Positions 1 to 8,673 are shown, counted from the first letter of the stretch. The stretch: DNA of 64,000 nt from Sphingomonadales bacterium (GCA_016720115.1 JADJXT010000002.1:1003501-1067500); one strand, 5' to 3'. Notes: generated from the letters alone by a model not told the origin. Translations and numbers: made by a program.

Positions 1-293
1 AGCGCGCCCGCGCCTGCGGAGGCGCCAACTGCCAGTTTGGGGACCAGCTTCAATCCACCGCGCTTTCCGCCGCTCTCCTCCTCGGGCGCGCCCAGCAATT
101 GCGGCGCAACGCCATAATAGCGGGCAAGGATGGCACGCTCACGCTCGGGCAAATTTTTCGGGCTGCCGCGCTTGATATATTGCTGGATATAAGCAGGGTT
201 GCGCCCGACCAGCCGCGACAGCGACGAATAATCGTCACCATGCGCCTGTACCAGCCGTTCAAGTTCGGCGCGCGGATCGCTGTTTACCATCAT
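1..293 (-). CDS. S24/LexA-like phage-type repressor, N-terminal part (runs off the window)
   Basis: The reading frame is open from an ATG ATG pair at 288-293 down to base 1, so about 97 N-terminal residues are visible. They begin MVNSDPRAELERLVQ and carry a helix-turn-helix-like stretch (YSSLSRLVGRNPAYIQQ, about residues 21-37), then a Gly/Ala-rich linker. This matches the N-terminus of sphingomonad regulators that continue into an S24 (LexA/CI) self-cleaving peptidase domain. That domain would lie outside the window, so the S24 part is inferred. Two palindromes sit just upstream and probably mediate autoregulation. No strong Shine-Dalgarno sequence precedes the ATG. Confidence 0.75.
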   Translation of the reverse strand, partial: MMVNSDPRAELERLVQAHGDDYSSLSRLVGRNPAYIQQYIKRGSPKNLPERERAILARYYGVAPQLLGAPEEESGGKRGGLKLVPKLAVGASAGAGA

Positions 294-306
294 TCATATA
301 TATCGA

Positions 307-340
307 TAGGATTGTTCCTAGACAAGTAGGATTTTTCCTA
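307..340. promoter_or_regulatory. Twin operator palindromes between divergent genes
   Basis: Two copies of TAGGA-N4-TCCTA lie at 307-320 and 327-340, centres exactly 20 bp apart (about two helical turns). A further half-site TCCTA occurs at 351-355. They sit between the minus-strand repressor gene and the plus-strand gene at 423, the expected place for CI/LexA-type operators bound cooperatively by two dimers. The palindromes are seen directly; the binding protein is inferred from position. Confidence 0.65.
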
Positions 341-422
341 TCAGCAATGTTCCTATATTGTTCTTATCGATTCGTTGATGCGAACAACCGGAAAGGGTGG
401 TGCCTGATGGAAAGGAATGCAG

Positions 423-632
423 ATGCACATCAATCGAAAAATCGAACGATTCCTGAGGCAGCACGATATGGCGCCGACCACCTTCGGACGCCGGGTGGCC
501 CGCGATCCCAGGCTGGTGCTCGACATGCGCAACGGACGATGCCTGCGTCCGGCAATGGCCCTCAGGGCCGAAGCCTTCATGGCTGCCTATGAACGCCAGC
601 TCGGCCTGCCCGATATGCAGGAGGCCGCATGA
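423..632 (+). CDS. Small conserved protein, DNA-binding-like, unknown function
   Basis: It encodes about 69 aa starting MHINRKIERFLRQHDMAPTT. The ATG at 423 is preferred over 417 because AAAGGA (411-416) is then correctly spaced. The pattern of a short helix, then TTFGRRVARDP and a Leu-Arg-rich segment, resembles small alphaproteobacterial proteins near phage-type regulators that look like a minimal helix-turn-helix. No function can be assigned from sequence. It is transcribed away from the S24-like repressor across the operator pair and overlaps the next gene by four bases, so it is probably repressor-controlled. Confidence 0.6.
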   Translation: MHINRKIERFLRQHDMAPTTFGRRVARDPRLVLDMRNGRCLRPAMALRAEAFMAAYERQLGLPDMQEAA

Positions 633-934
633 ACAGCCCAGCAACGCCCTGCCCGCTGTCCAAAGCGCTGCTGGCCATGCTTCCCGGCGCCACCCTATCC
701 AGCCGCAAGCAGGCCGGATGGCACAGCGCGACCTTTTCGGGTGAACGTGTGACGGTTGAGCTTGGCTTGACCGGTGACGACAGGCACGAACGCGCCGCGC
801 GCTTCGCCGAAACCCTGCCCGAAACCGAATTCCGGCTGCGCCGCCAACTGGTTGCCGACATCCTGGTCAGCAACACGAGTGAAGCGGGCGATGCGCTATT
901 GGTGACCGTCGAAGCCTTGCTGCTCGACGAATGA
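629..934 (+). CDS. Hypothetical protein, translationally coupled to the upstream small gene
   Basis: It encodes 101 aa whose ATG overlaps the preceding stop (ATGA at 629-632), implying coupling. The protein is soluble with no signal peptide or membrane segment. Its middle (ATFSGERVTVELGL) is beta-like and the C-terminal half is helical and acidic (ending ALLLDE). I do not recognise the family. Its only functional hint is its place as the second gene of the operon facing the S24-like repressor. It ends three bases before the convergent gene at 938. Confidence 0.55.
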   Translation: MNSPATPCPLSKALLAMLPGATLSSRKQAGWHSATFSGERVTVELGLTGDDRHERAARFAETLPETEFRLRRQLVADILVSNTSEAGDALLVTVEALLLDE

Positions 935-937
935 GCT

Positions 938-1990
938 TCACCGCGTGCGGGCGTTCATCCGGTGCAGCGTTTCGAGCGCCGAACGCAGGGCCGCGTCCAG
1001 TTCCTCCGATTCGGGCTTTTGCGGCACATCTTCGGGCTCAGATGCTGCGGCTTCGACCGCGCGCAACGGTGCCTGTTCAACCGGCACCGCTTCGATCGCC
1101 GTCGGCGCTTCGATATCCGGACGGATCGGCTGCACATTGGAAGCCTGCAATGCGCTGGCAACGCTCTCGATATGCGCCAGTTGCGCATCGCGTTCGGCCA
1201 GCGCCGATTCAAAGCGGCTGACCATATCGTCCAGCGATGCAATTTCGGTGACAGGCGCGTCAACCGGCGTTTCGGCGGGAACGGATTCGATGGCTTCCGC
1301 CTCGACAATTGCTTCTGCCGGCCCCTCGTTTGCAGGTATGATTTCGATGGCCTCGGCCACTTCTTCGATCTCTGCTGCAACCGGTTCGGCCCATTCAGCG
1401 TCAACCTCGACCTGTTCGACAACGGTTTCCGCCGGTGCCTCTACTACTTCCGGCTCTGCAAGATCGCGGTTTGCGGAGAAGGGACGGCGCGGCGGCGCAT
1501 CCGGATGCGCATCGCCCGAACGCAGCTTTGGCAGGTCTTCCAGATCGGTAATGTCTCCGGCACCGCGGCGCGCCTCGGCAAAGGCGGCGATGCGGCTGCG
1601 AAGGCGCGACAGCAGCGATACACTTTCTGCCGCTTCTGCATCGGCGCCAGCCTCAACGACATCGGCCTCAACGGTTTCCGGCTCGATCCAGACCGTTTCG
1701 GGTTCGGGCTGGGCAATCGCAGTCCGCACAGGCGCAACCGCCTTGCGTAGCAACAGCACCGTCAGAATGGCGAAGGTCAAAGCACCAAATAGGAAGGAAA
1801 TCAGCGCGCGCGCGGTATCGCCGAGCGGCGCGGCGGTAGCGGGAATCATTTCCGAAACCCCCGTCGAACCGGTCAATGTTTCCCAGATTCCCGTTGGCAC
1901 AAACATCGCGAATATGGCTGCAATTGCTGCACCCCCCGTCGCCATGGCGACAGCTTTTGTCTGGTGATCGAGTTTCAGCTTCGACTGCAT
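938..1990 (-). CDS. Membrane-anchored acidic protein of unknown function
   Basis: The ATG at 1990 (MQSKLKLDHQTKAVAM) is chosen over an in-frame start at 2035, since the extra 15 residues are basic and precede the natural N-terminus. Two hydrophobic segments (about residues 14-34 and 58-80) are followed by a long cytoplasmic region rich in Glu, Ala, Val and Pro, with a C-terminal helix ending LHRMNARTR. The low-complexity acidic middle looks like a flexible linker. It lies 47 bp after the glycosyltransferase on the same strand, so co-transcription is likely. No known domain is recognised. Confidence 0.65.
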   Translation of the reverse strand: MQSKLKLDHQTKAVAMATGGAAIAAIFAMFVPTGIWETLTGSTGVSEMIPATAAPLGDTARALISFLFGALTFAILTVLLLRKAVAPVRTAIAQPEPETVWIEPETVEADVVEAGADAEAAESVSLLSRLRSRIAAFAEARRGAGDITDLEDLPKLRSGDAHPDAPPRRPFSANRDLAEPEVVEAPAETVVEQVEVDAEWAEPVAAEIEEVAEAIEIIPANEGPAEAIVEAEAIESVPAETPVDAPVTEIASLDDMVSRFESALAERDAQLAHIESVASALQASNVQPIRPDIEAPTAIEAVPVEQAPLRAVEAAASEPEDVPQKPESEELDAALRSALETLHRMNARTR

Positions 1991-2037
1991 AATTACCCTG
2001 TTTCCGTCGGGCTTTGCGCTGCGGCCAAGCCGCAACT

Positions 2038-3261
2038 TTACCCCTGTTTAGCACGGCCTAACAGCAAATGGTAAACAGGATCGTAACGCATTATATTCTT
2101 CTGCCAATTGCGTTCTTTCTCAACAAAAACGCGGGCCTTGGCCTTGCGATCGGGCCACATCGCCCTGTCTGCAAACAGAGCGTCGATCGCGCTAGCGGCC
2201 CCGTGCGGATTGTCGGCGGGAAAGAGCGTTCCCGTCACCCCATCCTCGATCAACTCACGATGCCCGCCGACATCGGATGCCGCCACCAGCCGCCCCTGCG
2301 CCATCGCCTCCAGCGGCTTGAGCGGCGTGACGAGATCGGTCAGCCGCATCTGCTTGCGCGGATAGGCGAGGACATCGACCAGGCTGTAATAACGCTCCAC
2401 CTCTTCATGCGGGACGCGGCCGACAAAATGGATGCGACCGGATGCTGGCGAAGCCTGTGCCTGTGCGCGTAGCGCCTGTTCCATCGGACCGCCACCGACG
2501 AGCAACAGATTTGCGCCCTTCGCTGCCCCCTCCAGATGCGGCATCGCGGCAATCAGGTCGTCAATGCCTTCATAGTCGTAAAAGCTGCCGATATAGCCAA
2601 TCACATCCCTGCCGCTCAGCCCCAGCTCCGCTGCCAGCGCCTCGTCGCGCGGCGGGGGATTGCCGAAAAGTTCCATATCGACACCATTGGGCGAAACGAA
2701 AATCCTGGTCGGATCAAAGCCGCGCGCGACCAGATCGGAACGCAGTCCTTCGCAGATTACCGCGACCCTGTCGGCGCGCGCGACCACATGGTTTTCCAGC
2801 GCGCGGGTCAGGCGATACTTAAGCGAGCCTTCGGTTCCGGTGCCATTGCCTACCGCCGCATCCTCCCAGAAGGCGCGGATTTCATAGACAAAGGGCAGCC
2901 CCAACCTGGCCGCGGCCCGCGCGGCGGCCAGCCCGTTGAGCGCAGGCGAATGGGCATGCACTAGGTCGAAGGGCCATTCGCGATGGACATCCACGATCCG
3001 CTGTTCAAGCGCACGGATTTCGCGCCATTCGCGCAACCCGGACGGGCCGGAAACGATTGTCGGCGTGCGAAAGAAGTGCAGCCCCTCGGCCTCTTCCCGG
3101 TCACCATCGGGCGCTTTCCCATGCTGATACTGCCGCACGCCGGTCAACCCGCGCACCTCCCAGCCTGCACCCTGTTGCGATTTCAGGATCGCGCGCGTGC
3201 GGAAGGTATAGCCGCTATGCAATGGCAGGCTGTGGTCGAGAATGTGGAGTATGCGGCCCAT
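2038..3261 (-). CDS. Glycosyltransferase family 4, exosortase-A-associated type
   Basis: About 407 aa. The N-terminus MGRILHILDHSLPLHSGYTF is characteristic of the PEP-CTERM/exosortase-A-associated glycosyltransferases (TIGR04063-like). The C-terminal GT-B half has typical GT4 features: IFVSPNGVDMELF, an acceptor/donor loop and PLKPLEAMAQGRLVAASDVGG, where the E of the EX7E-like region contacts the nucleotide sugar. The role is transfer of a sugar during exopolysaccharide or protein-glycan assembly at the cytoplasmic face. ATG at 3261 is used; a GTG lies one codon upstream. The gene diverges from the ligase-like gene at 3556. Confidence 0.85.
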   Translation of the reverse strand: MGRILHILDHSLPLHSGYTFRTRAILKSQQGAGWEVRGLTGVRQYQHGKAPDGDREEAEGLHFFRTPTIVSGPSGLREWREIRALEQRIVDVHREWPFDLVHAHSPALNGLAAARAAARLGLPFVYEIRAFWEDAAVGNGTGTEGSLKYRLTRALENHVVARADRVAVICEGLRSDLVARGFDPTRIFVSPNGVDMELFGNPPPRDEALAAELGLSGRDVIGYIGSFYDYEGIDDLIAAMPHLEGAAKGANLLLVGGGPMEQALRAQAQASPASGRIHFVGRVPHEEVERYYSLVDVLAYPRKQMRLTDLVTPLKPLEAMAQGRLVAASDVGGHRELIEDGVTGTLFPADNPHGAASAIDALFADRAMWPDRKAKARVFVEKERNWQKNIMRYDPVYHLLLGRAKQG

Positions 3262-3383
3262 CACCTGCGCATAGCCGCAATATATTTAACGTGCCGTCAA
3301 CCCAAAGAAGCTAATGCTTTTCCTGATTTTTCAATTTCACGCTATGTACCGCGCCAGCGGGACAGGCAGGGACCCAAAGCCGG

Positions 3384-3563
3384 ATGATCGACAATTTCTC
3401 GATAGCGCTGAGCCACGGCCTGCTCCTGCTCGCCTTCTGGCTGCTTACCGGGCGCGACGATCTCGACAAGGAAACGCCGCCAGAACCCGATGCGCAACCC
3501 CAAGGTTTCGGGGCGAAGCGGCACCGCGCAAATGGCGTGAAAGGTGCGCAGACCGATGCGTGA
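3384..3563 (+). CDS. Small single-pass membrane protein upstream of the ligase
   Basis: A 59-aa frame starts MIDNFSIALSHGLLLLAFWL, giving one hydrophobic helix (about residues 7-22), then a charged tail (GRDDLDKETPPEPD). Its stop overlaps the start region of the ligase gene (ATG at 3556, TGA at 3561-3563), the arrangement of a coupled operon. Small proteins of this kind occur before O-antigen-ligase-like genes in sphingomonads as far as I recall. Shine-Dalgarno support is weak. No function is proposed beyond membrane association with the ligase. Confidence 0.6.
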   Translation: MIDNFSIALSHGLLLLAFWLLTGRDDLDKETPPEPDAQPQGFGAKRHRANGVKGAQTDA

Positions 3564-4929
3564 CCTGTTTTTCGTCGGCTATCTCGGCCTGCTGATGCTG
3601 ATGGCGTTCAAGCGGCCGTTCCTGTTCACGCTGATTTACGCCTATATAGACATTATCGCGCCGCAGCGGCAGAGCTATTTCCTGCTCAATTCGATTCCGC
3701 TCTCGCTGATCCTGTTCGCGCTGGCGTTCCTCGGTTTTCTGGTCAGCGATGACAAGCGCGACGTTCGGGTTTCCCCCCGATGGGCGCTGCTGCTCATCCT
3801 GCTGGCCTATTGCGGCTATTCCACCACGGTGGCTTTCGAGCCGCTGGCGGCGCAGGAAAAATGGAGCTGGGTGTGGAAGGCGCTGGTGTTTGCGGCTTTC
3901 CTGCCGCTGCTTCTCAAAACAAGGCTGCGCATCGAAGCATTGGCACTGACACTGGTCTTGTGCGCATCGGCGCTGATCGTCACCGGCGGGATCAAGACCG
4001 CGCTGGGCGGCGGCGGCTATGGCTCGCTCGTGCTGCTCATCAACGACAATTCGGGGCTGTACGAAGGCAGCATCATCAGTTGTGTGGCGATAGCCATCAT
4101 CCCGCTGATCGTCTGGCTGGCGCAGCACGGGACGATCTTCAAACCCGACTGGAAGGTGAAAACCTACGCTGCTGCTTTGACCTTCGCGGCACTGCTCATC
4201 CCCGTCGGCACACAGGCGCGGACCGGGCTTGTCTGCATCGCGGTGCTGGCTTTGCTGTTCATCCGCCAGACCAAAAGGCGTTTCCTGTACCTGACCGGCG
4301 CCGCGCTGGTCGGCCTCGCCGCCATCCCCTTCCTGCCATCCGCCTTTTCGCAGCGTATGGAAACGATCCAGGATTACAAGGCAGACGAATCCGCCGCCAC
4401 CCGCGTTGCGGTGTGGAAATGGACGTGGGAGTTCGTGCAGGAACATCCCTTTGGCGGCGGTTTTGACGCCTATCGCATCAACAAGATCCGCTATGACCTG
4501 CCCGTTGTCGATGAAAACGGGTTCGATACCGGCGCCATCGACCGCAAGGAGATTGTCGATCAGGGCCGCGCCTATCATAGCAGCTATTTCGAAATGCTCG
4601 GCGAGCAGGGCTTTCCGGGGCTGATCATCTGGCTGCTGATCCATGTCGGCGGGGTGTGGCGAATGGAAATGGTTGCCCGCATGTACAAGCGGCGCAACCG
4701 GCCCGACGAAAGCTGGGTCGCCCCGCTTGCCACCGCGCTGCAAAATGCGCAGATCATCTATCTGGTCGGCTCGCTGTTCGTCGGCATCGCCTTTCAGCCC
4801 TTCGTTTATATGCTGGTTGCGATGCAGCTGGGTCTCGATACCTATCTGGCGCGCAGGCGATCCGAAGCCGCATGGACGCCGATCCGCAAGCGACGCATGA
4901 ATGCAAAAGAGATAAGTCCGGCCTCCTGA
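3556..4929 (+). CDS. O-antigen ligase-like protein, exosortase-A-associated (Wzy/WaaL superfamily)
   Basis: About 457 aa with roughly ten hydrophobic segments and a large periplasmic loop (about residues 270-340). The opening MRDLFFVGYLGLLMLMAFKR and the motif YAYIDIIAPQRQSY match the putative O-glycosylation ligase of exosortase-A systems (TIGR03097-like). Conserved elements include TQARTGLV, the loop PFGGGFDAY and YHSSYFEMLGEQGFPGL, where the His is the ligase-family catalytic candidate. ATG 3556 is taken over GTG 3544. Together with the divergent glycosyltransferase it forms two pieces of an exosortase-A locus. No exosortase is visible here. Confidence 0.85.
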   Translation: MRDLFFVGYLGLLMLMAFKRPFLFTLIYAYIDIIAPQRQSYFLLNSIPLSLILFALAFLGFLVSDDKRDVRVSPRWALLLILLAYCGYSTTVAFEPLAAQEKWSWVWKALVFAAFLPLLLKTRLRIEALALTLVLCASALIVTGGIKTALGGGGYGSLVLLINDNSGLYEGSIISCVAIAIIPLIVWLAQHGTIFKPDWKVKTYAAALTFAALLIPVGTQARTGLVCIAVLALLFIRQTKRRFLYLTGAALVGLAAIPFLPSAFSQRMETIQDYKADESAATRVAVWKWTWEFVQEHPFGGGFDAYRINKIRYDLPVVDENGFDTGAIDRKEIVDQGRAYHSSYFEMLGEQGFPGLIIWLLIHVGGVWRMEMVARMYKRRNRPDESWVAPLATALQNAQIIYLVGSLFVGIAFQPFVYMLVAMQLGLDTYLARRRSEAAWTPIRKRRMNAKEISPAS

Positions 4930-4972
4930 CTGGCCCTTGCCGATGGCAGGGCGGCTGGCTAGGGTTGCCGCC

Positions 4973-6148
4973 ATGACTGCTCCCCTACCGAAAATCCCTG
5001 ACGATCCCATTGCCGCCATCGGTGCGCGGCTTGCCTATTATTCCGATATCGTGACCGATTGGGTGCGCGAGAATATCGCCGAACTTTCGGTTGCCGTCAT
5101 CGTCGCCGTGATCGTTTATCTGTTCCTCAGCTGGCTCAAGGGCCGCGCAGCCCGGCTTGCGCGCGAAAGCGAGGATCACCGCTCGGCGATGACTTCCATC
5201 ATCGCGCGCACCTTGGCGCGAACCGGCAAATTCTTCCGCATCATGGTCGCGGTCGAACTGGTCAACGGCTATGCCAACGCCCCTGCGCCGCTGGCGCGGA
5301 CCATCGATGTGCTGTTCACCATCGCAGTCGTCCTGCAAGTTGCAATCTGGCTGCGCGAAATCATCATCGGGCTGATCGAGCGGCGCGCGAGCGAAAGCGG
5401 CAGCGAGCACGAGACGCTGCAAAGCGCGATGGTTCTGATCCGCCTGCTCGTCAGCTTTGCCTTGTTCGCGATCGCCGCCATCGTCATTCTCGACAATCTC
5501 GGGGTCAACGTTACCGGCCTGGTTGCAGGCCTGGGCGTCGGCGGCATCGCCATCGGCCTCGCGGCGCAAGGGATTTTTTCCGACCTGTTCGCAGCGATCT
5601 CGATCATCTTCGACCGCCCGTTCAAGCGGGGGGACACGATCACCTACGACACCACCACCGCCCGGGTCGAGCGCATCGGCATGAAGAGCACGCGGTTGCG
5701 CGCGCTGACCGGCGAAGAGAAAATCATCTCCAATGCCAAGCTGCTCGAAAAGGAAATTACCAACAACACCAAGTCGGTCTATCGCCGTGTCACTTTTCTG
5801 ATCGGCCTGGTCTATCATACGCCAACCGCCGTTGCGGCCCGCGTGCCAGACCTGTTGCGTGAAATTGTCGAGGCCGAAGGCGCGGATTTCATTCGCGGCG
5901 GTTTCCATAGCTTCGCGCCCAGTTCGCTCGATTTCCAGCTGGTCTTCGATGTGCAGAGTGAGGAAATGGATGAGATGTTCCACGCCCGCCACACGATCGG
6001 CCTTGGCATTGCAAAGCGCTTTGCGGACGAAGGAATCGAGTTCGCCTACCCGACGCAGACAACCTATACCGCAGCCCCCGACGGCACGCTGGTCATGCCT
6101 TATGCCGACCCCAAAAAATCAACCTCGGCGCCGCGCAAAAAGGGCTGA
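4973..6148 (+). CDS. MscS-family mechanosensitive ion channel
   Basis: About 391 aa. Three or more transmembrane helices end in the MscS pore helix (VTGLVAGLGVGGIAIGLAAQ), followed by the beta-domain with FDRPFKRGDTI and the conserved NAKLLEKEITN. The C-terminal domain ends FAYPTQTTYTA, as in MscS proteins. It opens under membrane tension to release solutes during osmotic downshift. The start at 4973 (MTAPLPKIPDD) sits 43 bp after the ligase stop. The gene is typical for the family in length and motifs. Confidence 0.92.
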   Translation: MTAPLPKIPDDPIAAIGARLAYYSDIVTDWVRENIAELSVAVIVAVIVYLFLSWLKGRAARLARESEDHRSAMTSIIARTLARTGKFFRIMVAVELVNGYANAPAPLARTIDVLFTIAVVLQVAIWLREIIIGLIERRASESGSEHETLQSAMVLIRLLVSFALFAIAAIVILDNLGVNVTGLVAGLGVGGIAIGLAAQGIFSDLFAAISIIFDRPFKRGDTITYDTTTARVERIGMKSTRLRALTGEEKIISNAKLLEKEITNNTKSVYRRVTFLIGLVYHTPTAVAARVPDLLREIVEAEGADFIRGGFHSFAPSSLDFQLVFDVQSEEMDEMFHARHTIGLGIAKRFADEGIEFAYPTQTTYTAAPDGTLVMPYADPKKSTSAPRKKG

Positions 6149-6283
6149 TTCGGTGCCGTTCGCAAACGCAGCCATGATATGACGTAGGGTCAGCGCCGCC
6201 AAATGGCCCGGCTCTTGTCAACCGCCCAAGAAAGGCGCAAAACCGCGCGCGATTGGATAACCAAGCACTAAAAGGAGCAGGAT

Positions 6284-6742
6284 ATGAGCGGAGTAACACC
6301 TGCCGAACTCGCAGGCCGGGTCGGCGAAGTCATCGGCAGTTCGGAATGGATGCTGGTCGACCAGGATATGGTCAATAAATTCGCGGATGCGACCGGCGAT
6401 CACCAGTTCATCCATGTGAATGAGGAAATGGCCAAGATGACGCCGTTCGGCGGAACCATCGCGCATGGCTTCCTCTCGCTCTCGCTGCTGCCGGTGCTGA
6501 TGGCGAAATCGACCTGCCCCAAGGTCGAAGGCGTCAAGATGGGCGTCAACTATGGCGGCAACAAGACCCGCTTCCTTTCACCCGTGCGCGTCGGCAAGCG
6601 CGTCCGCGCGCATTTCAAGCTGCTTGAGCTTGATGAAAAGCGCCCCGGCCAGTGGCAACAGACGGTCGAATATACACTTGAGATCGAAGGCCAGGAAAAG
6701 CCCGCCTGCATCGCCGAGTGGATCACCCAGTTTTTCGTTTGA
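6284..6742 (+). CDS. MaoC-family (R)-specific enoyl-CoA hydratase
   Basis: 152 aa, single hot-dog fold. The hydratase-2 catalytic motif is seen as ATGDHQFIHV, with Asp39 and His44 as the Asp/His pair, followed by PFGGTIAHGFLSLSLLP. It hydrates trans-2-enoyl-CoA, or acts as a related dehydratase, in fatty-acid or polyhydroxyalkanoate metabolism. AAAGGAG lies just upstream of the ATG. A palindromic repeat separates it from the thiolase. Together with the thiolase and the PHB depolymerase nearby it suggests acyl-CoA/PHA turnover. Confidence 0.9.
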   Translation: MSGVTPAELAGRVGEVIGSSEWMLVDQDMVNKFADATGDHQFIHVNEEMAKMTPFGGTIAHGFLSLSLLPVLMAKSTCPKVEGVKMGVNYGGNKTRFLSPVRVGKRVRAHFKLLELDEKRPGQWQQTVEYTLEIEGQEKPACIAEWITQFFV

Positions 6743-6752
6743 ACATTTTGCT

Positions 6753-6844
6753 CTCCCCTCCCGCTTGCGGGAGGGGTCGGGGGTGGGCATTTCGCAGCCC
6801 CCGGCACTCCCCACCCCCAGCCCCTCCCGCAAGCGGGAGGGGAG
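6753..6844. repeat. Palindromic intergenic element, copy A
   Basis: Two self-complementary arms (about 6753-6774 and 6820-6844, core CCCTCCCGC-TT-GCGGGAGGG) are themselves inverted relative to each other. The region between has matching G-rich and C-rich tracts. The whole can fold into a long cruciform or a bipartite hairpin. The same architecture recurs at 19111-19209, and related forms occur around 34837-35430. Its right arm runs into the leader of the thiolase gene. Confidence 0.8.
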
Positions 6845-6864
6845 AATGAATGAGGAATTCTCCC

Positions 6865-8046
6865 ATGCGTGATGCAGTCATCGTTTCCACCGCCCGCACC
6901 CCGCTGACCAAGGCGGCGCGCGGCGCGTTCAACAACACCACCGGCGCGACGCTCGGCGCCTTTTCGATCAAGGCTGCCGTCGAGCGCGCGGGCCTTGAAG
7001 GCGCCGAGATCGACGATGTCGTGATGGGCACCGCCGCGCAGCAAGGCTCGACCGGCGGCAATGTCGCGCGCCTCGCCGCGCTGCGTGCAGGCCTTCCGGT
7101 AACCGTCCCCGCGATGACGATCGACCGCCAGTGCTCGTCGGGCCTGATGACGATCGCCACGGCGGCCAAGCAGATCCTGGTCGACAATATGGACATCTGC
7201 GTCGCAGGCGGCCTTGAAAGCATCTCCAAGGTGGTCGGCAGCGGCAAGATGTTCGTCGAACCCGATCGCGAGCTGCTCGAAATGCACCCGCATATCTACA
7301 TGCCGATGATCGGCACGGCCGAAGTCGTCGCCAAACGCTACAATATCAGCCGCGAATATCAGGACGAATATTCGCTCCAGTCGCAGCAGCGCACCGCCGC
7401 CGCGCAGGCCGCAGGCAAGTTCAACGATGAAATCATTGCCTGCACCGCCACCATGGCCGTGGTCGACAAGGAAACAAAGGAAGTTTCCTATAGAGAAGTC
7501 ACCGCCGATCGCGATGATTGCAACCGCCCCGACACCACGCTCGAAGGGCTGGCCAGCCTGAAGCCGGTGATGGGCGAAGGCCACACCATCACCGCGGGCA
7601 ATGCCAGCCAGCTCTCCGACGGTTCCTCGGCCTGCGTGCTGATGGAAGCCAAGGTCGCCGAAAAGCGCGGCCTGACCCCGCTGGGCCGCTATGTCGGCAT
7701 GGCGGTTGCCGGCACCGAACCCGACGAAATGGGCATCGGCCCGGTCTTCGCTATCCCCAAGCTGCTCGAACGCTTCAACCTCAAAATGGACGATATCGGC
7801 CTGTGGGAACTGAACGAGGCCTTTGCCGTGCAGGTGCTTTACTGCCGCGACAGACTGGGCATTCCTGACGAACTGCTCAACGTCAATGGCGGCTCGATCT
7901 CGATCGGCCACCCCTTCGGCATGACAGGCGCACGCTGCACCGGCCACGCGCTCATCGAGGGCAAGCGCCGCGGCGCCAAATATGTCGTGGTGACGATGTG
8001 CATCGGCGGCGGTCAGGGCGCTGCCGGGCTGTTCGAAGTCTTCTGA
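6865..8046 (+). CDS. Acetyl-CoA C-acyltransferase (thiolase)
   Basis: 393 aa. Catalytic residues are visible: nucleophile Cys90 in IDRQCSSG, the His in GGSISIGHPFGMTGAR and the second Cys in VTMCIGGGQGA, plus NEAFA. It interconverts acetoacetyl-CoA or 3-ketoacyl-CoA with acetyl-CoA plus acyl-CoA. The start at 6865 (MRDAVIVST) has GAGGA eight bases upstream; an ATG at 6850 would lack a spaced Shine-Dalgarno. The next gene starts directly after its stop, so the two are coupled. Confidence 0.93.
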   Translation: MRDAVIVSTARTPLTKAARGAFNNTTGATLGAFSIKAAVERAGLEGAEIDDVVMGTAAQQGSTGGNVARLAALRAGLPVTVPAMTIDRQCSSGLMTIATAAKQILVDNMDICVAGGLESISKVVGSGKMFVEPDRELLEMHPHIYMPMIGTAEVVAKRYNISREYQDEYSLQSQQRTAAAQAAGKFNDEIIACTATMAVVDKETKEVSYREVTADRDDCNRPDTTLEGLASLKPVMGEGHTITAGNASQLSDGSSACVLMEAKVAEKRGLTPLGRYVGMAVAGTEPDEMGIGPVFAIPKLLERFNLKMDDIGLWELNEAFAVQVLYCRDRLGIPDELLNVNGGSISIGHPFGMTGARCTGHALIEGKRRGAKYVVVTMCIGGGQGAAGLFEVF

Positions 8047-8640
8047 ATGCGACTCTCGGCGCCTCGCATCCCGCCGGTCGAAATCGAAACGCTCGACGAC
8101 AACCAGCGCGAGGCGCTGGCTCCCATGACGGGGGCCGCGAAGGATGTGACCCGCTCCGGCGGGCACATCCTCAACATCTTCCGCACCCTGGTGCACGCGC
8201 CCAAGGCGCTGACCGCCTTTCTGGCATGGGGCGGCTATATCCTGTCGCGGCGCAACAGCCTTTCGGAGCGCGACCGCGAACTGGTGATCCTGCGGGTCGG
8301 CTATAATTGCCGCTCGGGCTATGAATTCACCCAGCACACCCGCATCGGGCTCGACGCAGGGCTGACCGGGGCCGAAATCGAAGCCATCAAGGCAGGGCCC
8401 GACGACGCTTTGTGGAACGAAGTGGATCGCGCCATGCTGCGCGCCACCGATGACCTTACCCGCGATTTCCATGTCAGCGATGCGAGCTGGTCTGCCCTGT
8501 CCTTCCTGAGCGACAAGCAGAAAATGGATCTGGTGATGACCGTCGGCCAATATACGCAGGTGTCGATGATGCTGAACAGCTTCGGCGTCCAGCTCGATCC
8601 CGGACAGACCCTCGACCCGGCGCTTGATGCGCGGAACTGA
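8047..8640 (+). CDS. Carboxymuconolactone decarboxylase (AhpD-like) family protein
   Basis: 197 aa, all-helical. The core ERDRELVILRVGYN and the following CRSGYEFTQHTRIG correspond to the CMD/AhpD motif. Only one Cys is present where peroxidase members have CxxC, and the E..xxH part is kept (YEFTQH). That makes an AhpD-type peroxidase role less likely than a decarboxylase-like or uncharacterised role. The ATG directly follows the thiolase stop, so it belongs to the same operon. The substrate is unknown. Confidence 0.85.
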   Translation: MRLSAPRIPPVEIETLDDNQREALAPMTGAAKDVTRSGGHILNIFRTLVHAPKALTAFLAWGGYILSRRNSLSERDRELVILRVGYNCRSGYEFTQHTRIGLDAGLTGAEIEAIKAGPDDALWNEVDRAMLRATDDLTRDFHVSDASWSALSFLSDKQKMDLVMTVGQYTQVSMMLNSFGVQLDPGQTLDPALDARN

Positions 8641-8673
8641 TACCGAATTTCCAAACATGAGAGAGGAATGAAA

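Noticed and set aside
3445..5019. 524-aa minus-strand frame
   Set aside because: Antisense to the ligase-like membrane protein; Gln/Arg/Asp-rich composition typical of a shadow of hydrophobic coding sequence.
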